Shown here piece after piece: positions 55,072-64,000 of a stretch of DNA of 64,000 nucleotides (position 1 is the stretch's first letter; every line of letters begins with the position of its first letter). The DNA comes from Eretmocerus hayati. Taxonomy: Eukaryota > Arthropoda > Insecta > Hymenoptera > Aphelinidae. The position numbers and the translations under genes are program-made. The notes below the pieces were generated by a model, which saw nothing but the letters and a program-made list of their open reading frames with translations, ran no database searches and was not told where the DNA came from. The stretch lies in contig CM056743.1 of NCBI GenBank assembly GCA_029851415.1, forward strand, positions 15,988,727-16,052,726, given 5' to 3'.

Positions 55072-56962
55072 GCGGGAGAGATTTGGGAATTTTTTGCGGG
55101 GAAACTACGCATTCTCATGAAAAATATCAAGAGACCTTTTCGATGCGGAAATGCCCATAGAATATAGAAAAAATGTTTCCCAACGATTAATCAACTTTTT
55201 CATTTGTTCATAAAAATTTGTTAATGGCGATTTATTGACCACTCGGGCGACTTTGTCGAATCAAAAATCGAATTCAGCGGGTCAAAATATTTCGGAAACA
55301 CCAAGTTTTACCCAGCGATCGCCTAATACCAAAGCAGAGCCGTGCCCGTATAGATGAGTGTTGAGTAAATGATGGAAAAGTGCATCGAAAACATGGGGTC
55401 GTTCTCGCTCACGTTGCACACGGGGTAAGCAGTTTTCCGTCAGATGCAGCATCCCTATCGATTGAAGAGGCTTCAAGGAGCAGTTTAAGTTTGGGTGCAT
55501 TAAAAAATTTCAATTCCCAACCGAGCAGCAACAATCTGAATATTGCAAAAATTGACTTTTTTCAAACTTTGGGAATTTTTTGCGGGAAAACTACGCATTT
55601 TCATGAAAAATGTCGGGTGACCTTTTTGACGCAGAATCACCCAGAGAATAAGAGGAGAATTTTTCCCGTCAATTTATCAATTTTTCCATTCGTTTATAGA
55701 AATTTGTTAATAAAAAGGACCCCGCACTAAATCATAGGATTTTGGGTTTCAATCAAACATCTCATAAGTGTACTCAAACGATAGATCTCAAAACACTGAA
55801 CAAGAGTCCCCACGGCCGCAAGACTCAATGCCCTCTTCGTTTTGAGTTATTTGATCTGGAGAGTACCCCTAATTGCATAGGAATAGTGGGGTTAGTTGCC
55901 GATTTCGATCGAGCTTGACTCGTGTATGGGTGCGTGGAACTAATTTTCGGGCTAGTTTTGAATACTCGGATCTTTGCGTAAGACAATAATGAGATTGACA
56001 ACGTCAATCTTATCAAGCCCGACGAAATTGAACGATCAAACTGAATCTGTGAAAACTCAGGATGAATCGTTGCGCACATATATAACTTTTGGGCTGATTT
56101 TGCGATCTCACATTTTTTCGTACTTAGGAGGGCGATTGACTCACTGTTCGATGGATCTGATGATATTCTATAAACTGCTGAAATCTGAAAAGACCATCAT
56201 GGAGTAACTTTGGTTTTGATCAAACTACAATCAAATCAAACCGATTCTGATCAAAATCGAAAGCCCACCTTGATATTTCCTCTAGACTCTGGCAATTAAT
56301 ATATCATCATCGAATTCATTGTTCGTGAATCAGTAACTGTTTTACGGAAGAAATGCGAGATCACAAAGTCAGCCCAAGACTTGCGCAATGACTCACACGT
56401 TTGCCGAATTCTGTGATGGTATATAAAGCTCGTCCCTTTTGAATATCCATCGATTCAGTTTAATTGTTCAGTTTCGTCGGGCTTTTCGTTGTTAATCTCA
56501 TTATGCTCTTATGCAAATATCCGGGTATTCAAAATCTAGTCCGAAAATGAAGTGCACGCACCCATACACGAGACCATCGAAATCGGCACATAACCCCACT
56601 ATTCCTATGCAATTAGGGGTACTTTCCAGATTAAATAACTCGAAACGAAGAGGGCATTGAGTTTTGCGGCCATGAGGACTCTTGTTCAGTGTTTTGAGAT
56701 CTATCGTTTGAGTACACTTGTGAGATGTTTGACCGAAACCCAAAATCCTATGATTTAGTGCGGAGTCCTTTATTGACCAATCGGGCGACTTTGTTCCATC
56801 AAAAGACGGATCCAGTTCAAAATACTTCGGAAACACCAAATTTTACCCGGCGATCTCCAAATACCAAAGCAGAGCCGTGCCCGTAGAGATGAGTGTTGAG
56901 TAAATGATGGATAAGTGCTTTGAAAACATGGGGTCGTTCTCGCTCACGTTGTACACGGGGTA
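55072..56962. repeat. Duplicated ~370-bp unit, second copy split by an insertion
   Basis: Block R (55072-55235, with TTTTTTGCGGGGAAACTACGC) and block Q (55236-55440, with CAAAGCAGAGCCGTGCCCGT and GGGTCGTTCTCGCTCACGTT) are adjacent in the first copy. In the second copy, R lies at about 55562-55711 and Q at 56772-56962. A 1.06-kb inverted-repeat element sits exactly between them. The first copy therefore shows the empty site. Confidence 0.8.
55714..56771. mobile_element. Inverted-repeat (long-TIR) element, ~1.06 kb
   Basis: Arms of about 320 bp (55714-56045 and 56453-56771) are inverted copies. The ends read AAGGACCCCGCACTAAATC and, on the other strand at the right, AAGGACTCCGCACTAAATC. The arms share the segments CCTATGATTTAG and CCCCTAATTGCATAGGAATA. 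The ~400-bp middle has a TATATAAAG at 56420 and a TCAGTT about 37 bp on, a weak promoter-like pair facing the right arm. No coding capacity was recognised. Confidence 0.8.
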
Positions 56963-57059
56963 AAACATTTAAGTAAGTGCTGGGGCTTTTGTGGAATTGG
57001 ATGTCGAATGGGAACCCGCTTCGAAATTTAGTTTTACAAGAACAATATCCCTGATTGTG

Positions 57060-57560
57060 ATATAACATTAGGATTTCTCCACAAAAAATCTCACAACATG
57101 ATATAACTACACGAAATTCATTATCTATATAATCTTAATACTCCAAAGTTGTAGAAGATTTTATGATTACTCCACGAAAAAAACTCGCAACACGATAACT
57201 CCACACAAATTCGGATTAGTATTTCTCCACAATAATAGCGTATACGGAAATTCAGTCCACAGAAAGTTAGTACACACAATTTTTCGAAACAAATAACTTG
57301 TCCACATGTGGTGACTTGCCAAGTGGATGAATTTAACGTGGAGAACATTATTGTGTTTAGATAACAACAAAAAACATGTGGAGAATCATACCGAGGGAAA
57401 TAAGCTCTGTGGAGAAACCCAGTGAGGCGTGAAAAATTGGACACAAAAATTATTTCATGGGTTTTGTCCACAACAGACTACTACACATGTGGTAATCTTC
57501 CCCGTGGAGGAAACTTACGGGGAATGAATATCTGAAGAGGATTATAATGTGGACAAAATA
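57060..57560. repeat. Fold-back array of CCACA / TGTGG motifs
   Basis: Left of 57300 the words TCCACAA, TCCACGA and TCCACAC recur every 30-60 bp in one orientation. CCACATGTGG sits at about 57301-57311. To the right the complementary TGTGGAGAA, CGTGGAG and TGTGGACA words recur. The unit is degenerate, and the whole looks like a decayed inverted tandem array. Confidence 0.5.
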
Positions 57561-59944
57561 TATGTCATCATATATTACAGTGGTCAAACCTAACAACGGC
57601 TATTCTTCCGTGGCGATGAATCCTGAAGACAACTATCTATGAGTAGAAATATTATGCGGTCAAAACACCCTGTTGGCAAGCTGCGTGGTCAAATCGTATG
57701 TGCCTAAAATATGCCGACTCCAAAGCGAGAGAAACGGTGTGTATATTGATGCGGAAAGACAAATAACGGCTGTACGTCTTATTCTCTTTGTTCTCCAAGC
57801 TATCAACTGAGTCATCCCAAAATCCAAGCTCATGCTCATTCATGCGTGTATCATCACCTCTTTGAACTATCCTGAAGGCAGATTACTCTAACATCTTTTA
57901 TAATACTCATGTCCCTTGGCATTCTCTACAGTGTTCAGATATATAATGCATCTGCTAAAATAGTAATTCTTCGAGTTACTCAACTAGGTGAGCCTGAGAC
58001 TTCGAGTGGTTTTCCTTCATGTTTCTTAGTCCTTGATGTGATCTTCCAATTGATAGTCTGTGATATCCTCGACAGCTTACACAATGACCTCCTATACGAG
58101 CGAATACTCTTTTTTTATGCACAGAGTCTACTCCATGGAATGAGAAAGGTGGACGAAAAACTGTTTATTATGACATGAATAACTTCTATTTCAAGCTCTA
58201 GTAGTATCTGAATTTGATCTACGATCAAGTTCACAAGAGAACTTAGTAGATGATCAGTGATCAGGTTCATAATAATCATCGTTTCAGATCAGGTCATCGA
58301 TGATTCTCTCTGTTGAATGTCAATACAAATCATCTTGTTCTCTCAAAAGAGAAAGCTTTCATTTGATGGCAGTAGATTTTTACCGAATGCCGTGATCAAG
58401 CAAAAGGGCACTGATCTTGGCTGATGCTATGATCCCCTAGTTTCGTGGATACATGATCATTTGAGTATAGTGCAAGAGAACTTGGTTTAAGGCAAGGTTT
58501 GAGTACCTACTCGTTTAGGGTTACAATTCACTTGCTTTTTTTCCATTCGTCGTTCTTCTTCCCTCCACGTTTTCGAAATGATACCTCAGAGTCATCATGC
58601 ATGATTTTTTTTTTGGGACGAAGTTAGTCTTTAGAAAGACCGCAGAGCAGAGTGAAGTGAAATCTGAGGCCCGGTATGAATTTTTTTGATACTCTGCATT
58701 GATGAATCACTTGCAATAGTTGAACCATCAATTTAATCGATTTCCGTCTCCCGTAAAGTAAAAGTAACCAAAACTAAGTAGTCAAGTTGGCGAAGTACAA
58801 ATACTCAAAAGTGGCCCAATGCTAATCGATGGGATTTGCATCAATCTTCCTTTGAATTTGAAGGGGAGTGCATCAAAACAATCTGTAGCTAGCAGTAAGA
58901 GTGTAGTGGAATCCATTTGGAAGCTAGCCACAGATTGATCTAGCATTGATTGGTGGTCTCCTTTCAGAGAAAGAATCAAGTGTGGCTGAGTGGCTCATGG
59001 TGTCATACATCATTGACAGTTCCGAATGAAGTCTGAGTTTATCAAGTTCTTTATGATTCCATTGGGAAAATATGAGATTCGTTATCTTGATGCGTGACAA
59101 TAAATCTTAATTCTGGATCGCGGAAGGTTCTGGTAGTTGAAGATTCCGGATGGAATGAATCACAACTAACCATAAATACACAGATATTCCATTCTAATAC
59201 GACAGCAGGGGGAGAATTCCAGTAGTTCTTCTTTTTGAATCTGTAGTGTCTGGAAAGAACAAGTCTGAGTTCGCGACGCTTCGACAACAATCTCATTAAA
59301 AGTCTTACAACTCCTCTGCTATTGCATCATTCCCTTGAAAGGTTCATGTTTTCATCGTATATCTCCCATAATTTTATACAAATTCAGATTATTTCATGAA
59401 AGGGAGGCTTTAGACGAAATCATAGATCTCTCAAGAGGAAGAAGAAGTATGGAAGAAATACTAGCAAAAACATGTTTCATCAAAAAACTAAGCCTCCTCT
59501 CCATGTTTGATAGATATTTTCAATCTTCAGTAATGTTGGAGCCAACTGTAGTCAGCAAAGGCTTCCAAGATGTGAGAGTTATTCAAAAATATCTTTGCAA
59601 AATGCGCTGATGGTACGGTATCGCAGCATAACGAGAAAACGATAAACTGGCCGAATTCATTTTGATGATATTTTCATGGTGAGCGGACATAATGTTTCCA
59701 GCTAGAACTGCAGTGTCCGACGCGGTCCGGATGAATCAGAGCGAGAACGAACCGAGGTCACAGCTGCGCACTGCAAATACATTAGAACAGCGAAATTCCA
59801 TCTAGTGTTTCCAAACGAGTTTCGACCAACATTTGCACACCCCATTACATAGATACGAATAATTTCAACTCGAGCAGATGTCACGTTTCCCAACTTATTT
59901 TCCTGTTCTGCTCAACCCAGTGATTCTTGATGATTGAAATACTG
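57561..59944. other. No gene recognised
   Basis: AT-rich region. A 91-codon plus-strand frame at 59335-59610 (starting MKGSCFHRISPII) and several minus-strand frames match no known family and have no supporting exon structure. Confidence 0.4.
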
Positions 59945-59993
59945 TAATCTCTATAGATCCTTTTTTTTTTTTATTCATAATCTCTATAGATCC
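59945..59993 (-). mobile_element. Minimal retroposed poly(A) tail with 16-bp target duplication
   Basis: TAATCTCTATAGATCC occurs at 59945-59960 and again at 59978-59993. Between the copies are only 17 bp, which on the minus strand read TGAATAAAAAAAAAAAA, a poly(A) signal running into a poly(A) tail. This is what an extremely 5'-truncated LINE-mediated insertion looks like. Confidence 0.7.
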
Positions 59994-61007
59994 ATATGGG
60001 GAATCACGAGTCTTCGTTGAACTGAATTCCTGTTTGTTCACGTGATATGAGTGTACAGGAATTTCGTTCCGCTCTCATTGGTTGATTTGGTTCCAAATAT
60101 ATTATCTGCATGCTGAACACCAAGTTAGCCCGAAATTCATGTCCTGGGTACATCACAATGAATCTGAGATCTGGGTTAAGTCTACTCAAACTGCCCCCAT
60201 ATGCCATTCTGAGAACTGAGAACTCGTGTCCCTCCCGATAATTTCTTTCGTGACTGTTATGTCAAAATGCGAAGAAATAAGTGGGACAATGGGCTGACTG
60301 TGTAACATATCAGAATTTTCGGAAAGTGTTGAGAGTGAGTGGAATCTCATAATTCCTCAGTAAAAGTCCCCATACTTGCTGCAAACCATGGCTTCCGCGA
60401 TGTACAACATGTCGTAATCACAAAATCACCCGAATTTTGAGACTCTCTCATGTGTTTATATCGAAGGGGCGTATAGTTACGGCTTTTCCACCTTCCAGAA
60501 CGTGTTCATCGCATTTAATTGGATTGGGTACAGTGTTTAGAGCTGGCAAAAAGCTCCGAATGAGGTTGCATAGTGATAAAAACTAATGGACCCGATTTTA
60601 TGCTTTTTATCGTCAATTCAAGTCGTTTTGAAAGATAGAGGCAACTGGAGTACACATAATTCATTCAATCTCAAAAATTTACTCATTCAGAATATCGATA
60701 CAGGTCGGCTCTAGTTTATCGAATAAGGCGGATCTCAGCTCATCTTGAAGTTCGCGAGACGAGATGTGAAATGAATTGAGGTACTAATGGTCGAATCTTA
60801 ACTTGATCTTGGAGGACTGGAATGCTGTTTTAGAGATAAACACGAAAAGATCTTGTATCGTGTTTTATTGCTTGCAACGTTTCGTCAACTACATTGGTTG
60901 ATCTCATCAGGCACTGTAGATTCAAAAATAATATGAATAATCAGTCTTTCTTTCACAGACACCATGAATTTTTTCTAAAACTAAATCCACACATTAGTAG
61001 TACACAC
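59994..61007. other. No gene recognised
   Basis: AT-rich spacer to the Penelope-like fragment; no coding or repeat structure supported. Confidence 0.4.
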
Positions 61008-61777
61008 CTTGTATCACAAAGAAGCTATCGCATACTTAAAATTTATTAGAATATGAGTGTGTTAAACTCATATTCACGTCAGCTGTTACATTGAATTCGA
61101 GCGAGTGACTAGAGAAGGTAATGATGTACAGAGTATATCTTGAAAAATGGGAAAATACCAATGTTGTTTACAAATTTAAATGCAAGGATTGTCCAGCATC
61201 CTATGTGGGTGAAACAAAAAGAGCACTAGCTGTAAGAATAGATGAACACATAAAATTCAAGAATCAAAATTCAGTCGTTTCCCTTCATAGAAAAAATCTC
61301 AACCATGATTTTGATTGGGAGAATACTCAAATTTTGGACAAAGAGATGAATTTTCATAAGCGCACCCTTGCTGAAATGCTTTTTATAAATGAAGACAAAA
61401 ATAATATCAATTCACATGATGACTCTAAAAATCTCAACCGAATGTACCGATCAGTAATGATGTGAGCTTTATTCCATATATATATATATAGATCTACAAC
61501 CTCTCCCCCCTTCTCCCCTTCCCTCTGTTCCTCACCCATCTCTCTCTCTCTCTCACTCTCTCTCACTCTCCCTCTTCCTCTTACTCTCTTTCTATCAGTC
61601 ATATGTCCCATCTCTCTGTCTCTCTTACACGATCCTAAATTCAGCCTTACACTCTGTACATCATTACCTTCTCTAGTCACTCGCTCGAATTCAATGTAAT
61701 AGCTGACGTGAATATGAGTTTAACACACTCATATTCTAATTAATTTTAAGTAGGCGATAGCTTCTTTGTGATACAAG
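61008..61777 (+). mobile_element. Penelope-like element fragment between inverted arms
   Basis: Arms of about 127 bp (61008-61134 and 61651-61777) are inverted copies. The outer end reads CTTGTATCACAAAGAAGCTA; the inner part carries CTAGAGAAGGTAATGATGTA. They enclose the end of a Penelope-type GIY-YIG endonuclease gene, a TATATA run and a CT-rich microsatellite (about 61500-61620). Penelope-like elements often carry terminal repeats in unusual orientations, so the arms may be part of the element. The reverse transcriptase part is absent. Confidence 0.75.
61121..61465 (+). CDS. GIY-YIG endonuclease domain, Penelope-like, C-terminal fragment
   Basis: The frame of 114 codons starts within the left arm. 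It contains VVYKFKCKDCPASYVGET, giving the paired tyrosines of a GIY-YIG nuclease and the C-x2-C that Penelope endonucleases have inserted between them. LAVRIDEH follows with the conserved Arg and first His, then LHRKNLNHDFDWEN with the second His. A helical end with RTLAEMLFINEDKN closes the domain, as in Penelope-like elements, where this domain follows the reverse transcriptase. It is a truncated remnant with a complete-looking nuclease domain. The first Met is probably not the natural start. Confidence 0.8.
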   Translation: MMYRVYLEKWENTNVVYKFKCKDCPASYVGETKRALAVRIDEHIKFKNQNSVVSLHRKNLNHDFDWENTQILDKEMNFHKRTLAEMLFINEDKNNINSHDDSKNLNRMYRSVMM

Positions 61778-61823
61778 ATGACACACATTTTCTCCGAGTT
61801 TCTACCGAATTACTCATATACAT

Positions 61824-63301
61824 TAGGGTGTCCCTTATTTCCCAAACTCCGCCAATCCTTCCTCCCCCCATTTGGATGTCTTCTATTTGATAGAAAAGCA
61901 AGGGAAAACAATTTTCAAATCCCTAGGAAGTGATTGAATAGTGCCGCACAGAGCATCAAGTTTCGAATTTTGACTCAAGAATTACGTTCTTCACGACTTT
62001 CTTGTCCTGATGTTCGAGTTCGTATGAGGTCGAACATCAGGACAAGAAATTCGGTCTAACCAACAATCGAGGATACATAATTCCACGTAAAATTTTGCGC
62101 CAAATCAAATTCATTGTGATTTTTGAGATACAGAGACACTCAGTATGTCAAAACTCATTTCTTTCGCCAAAAAACGGATTTTAGTACGTTTTTCTTATCT
62201 GTTTAGAGTATGTCGGCCGCTATGGACTCTATAAGTAATAGTCAAAACCATCAGTATTCACGTAAAATTCCACGCTGAATCCGAATTCATCGTTTTTTTT
62301 GTGGTACAGAGGCAGCCAGAATGTCAAAACTCATTTCTCCGCCAAAAAACGAATTTTAGTACGTTTTCCTCGTCTGTTCCAGGTATGTCGGTTGCTGTGG
62401 ACTCCATCAGTAATATCATGAGTAATTTTGTGGATTTTTCGTCCTTGATGTTTAATATATGAGTGCCATATATATGAAAAGTAGTGCACGTGGGAGAGAG
62501 AAAGAGAGCGAGGGTCAACGAGCTTCGTCAGCCGTTGCCCACAACGGGTTATATATTCGACTGAGATTTTAAATAACCTAGTGGACGAAACGTAGCAATA
62601 AAATTTCTTTCATGAAATTTTGGGAATTTTTTTAGTTCCCCACCGTCCTTCAAGATCGATGAGACCAAATAATCAACTCATATATTAAACACCAAGGACA
62701 AAAAATCTACAAAATCACTCATGATATTACTGATGGAGTCCACAGCACCCGACATATCCGGAACAGACGAGGGAAACGTACTGAAATTCGTTTTTTGGCG
62801 AAGAAATGAGTTTTGACATTCTGGCTGCCTCTGTACCACAAAAATAACGATGAATTCGGATTCAGCGTGAAACTTTACGTGAATCATGATGGATTTGACT
62901 ACTACTGATGGAGTCCACTGCAACCGATATATCCGGAACAGACGAGGAAAACGTACTGAAATTCGATTTTTGGCGGAAATAATGAGTTTTGACATACTGG
63001 GTGTCTCTGTATCTCAAAAATAACAATGAATTTGGATTTGGCGCAAAATTTTACGTCGAATAATGTACCCTCGATTGTTGGTTAGACCCAAAACACTATC
63101 TCATACGAGCTCGAAGATCAGGACAAGAAAGTGAAAAACGTATTTCTTGAGTCAAAATTCGAAACTTGATGCTCTAAGCGGCACTATTCAAACACTCCCT
63201 AGGGGTCTGAAGAATTTGTTCCCCTGGTTTTTTATCATATAGAAGACATCCAAATGGGAGGAGGGAGGTTTGGCGGAGTTTGGGGAATAAAGGACACCCT
63301 A
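61824..63301. mobile_element. Long-TIR element, 1.47 kb, TA flanks
   Basis: 61826-62480 and about 62680-63299 are inverted copies, starting GGGTGTCCCTTATTTCCC on the left and GGGTGTCCTTTATTCCCC (other strand) on the right. Each arm holds two tandem ~180-bp segments with GTCAAAACTCATTTCT and ACGTTTTCCTCGTCTGTTC. TA on both sides suggests a Tc1/mariner-type target, although ATAC outside ATTAGGG is a possible 4-bp alternative. No transposase; non-autonomous. Confidence 0.75.
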
Positions 63302-64000
63302 ATATACATATTGCGTGACTCAATATACCAGTCTATCTGCAACAGCAGGTTTCCTTGTTTTCATATGCATATGATGATATACATGGTATACATAATCTTA
63401 TGCGTCGTTGTACGTTAATATCCACCTACAAGCAAATATCTGATCCCACTGGTGCTCATCTATGAGCTTGGTAATCATACGGTGATGAAGATTGATATTG
63501 GCATCCGCTCAATACAGACACGGACCAATTTCATCCTTCACGATTGAGACTACCCGCAGCTAATGCTCAGAATTAACGATAAATGGAACGTTTTCCATAG
63601 AATTGATGAGGTTAGACGGCTGGAATTGATCGTTGCGAGGACACAATAAGGAAGCTGATTGTAAAGGCGAAACTGAGTAAAGAGTAACCTAGGATAACGG
63701 AAGCACGAAAACGGAACGACTGTCAGGACCATGTAGTTGTATCACGGAAGCCGTTACGAGTGTTGTTGCTCTCAAGAAAATTACCACTGTGCTTTGAGAC
63801 TCGTGGAATTAGAATTGCTGCACCATCAAGATAATATAATACCCTGTTGCGGATCTTGCTCATCCTGAAACTGTCTTGGCGCTCGTTCTTATTTTGTGCG
63901 TTTTTGCTCTTTCACCTATATCATGTTCCAATTCCCTCTTGGAATTCATCCGGGGCATTATCTTGATGATTCAAATGCCTCTCTAGAGGTTCTACAAGAA
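63302..64000. other. No gene recognised
   Basis: Window end; AT-rich, with a 60-codon minus-strand frame (63550-63732) that is not supported as a gene. Confidence 0.4.

Overview
This window looks like repeat-dense arthropod DNA, most likely from an insect. It is AT-rich and carries no prokaryotic gene structure. The genes that can be traced have short GT-AG introns. One promoter combines a TATA box with the arthropod initiator TCAGT. The mobile elements (Transib/RAG1-like, PIF/Harbinger, Penelope-like, tRNA-Leu-primed Ty3/gypsy, many long inverted repeats) also fit an insect. I could not identify a conventional host gene; almost every coding stretch belongs to a mobile element. Species or order cannot be read from the sequence.

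Left third (1-20200). A six-exon HARBI1-like transposase gene (3085-5816) is broken by two frameshifts. A 5.5-kb Transib element (7202-12721) has roughly 0.9-kb inverted repeats built partly from 185-bp tandem units, CGCCG/CGTCG flanks matching the CGNCG target preference recalled for Transib, and the C-terminal part of a RAG1-like transposase. After it come tandem duplications, GATGAT-type minisatellites, a 337-bp palindromic MITE, a diverged 1.25-kb palindrome and a 20-bp TTACGTAA array.

Centre (20201-53032). This is one giant LTR retrotransposon of 32,832 bp on the minus strand. It has two 1,228-bp LTRs with only four differences seen, a perfect 4-bp target duplication (GATT), a tRNA-Leu primer binding site and a purine tract. 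From its 5' end (right) it encodes two small proteins, a gag with three zinc knuckles, and a 1542-residue Ty3/gypsy pol with a macro-like domain between RNase H and integrase. Beyond pol lie about 23 kb of extra sequence before the 3' LTR. This holds an array of 13 conserved hairpins, a 531-residue cysteine-containing ORF on the sense strand, and at least three spliced-looking genes on the opposite strand. The clearest of these has its own TATA-initiator promoter and encodes a JmjC (KDM4-like) domain with Fe ligands plus C2H2 fingers. A retrotransposon carrying a possible histone demethylase and a possible ADP-ribose-binding domain suggests a chromatin-directed accessory programme; that role is inference.

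Right part (53037-64000). No host gene was found. It contains a cluster of GTGCGTAAAG hairpins, a tandem repeat interrupted by a 1.06-kb inverted-repeat element, a CCACA/TGTGG fold-back array, a 17-bp poly(A)-tail insertion with a 16-bp target duplication, a Penelope-like GIY-YIG endonuclease fragment between inverted arms, and a 1.47-kb long-TIR element.
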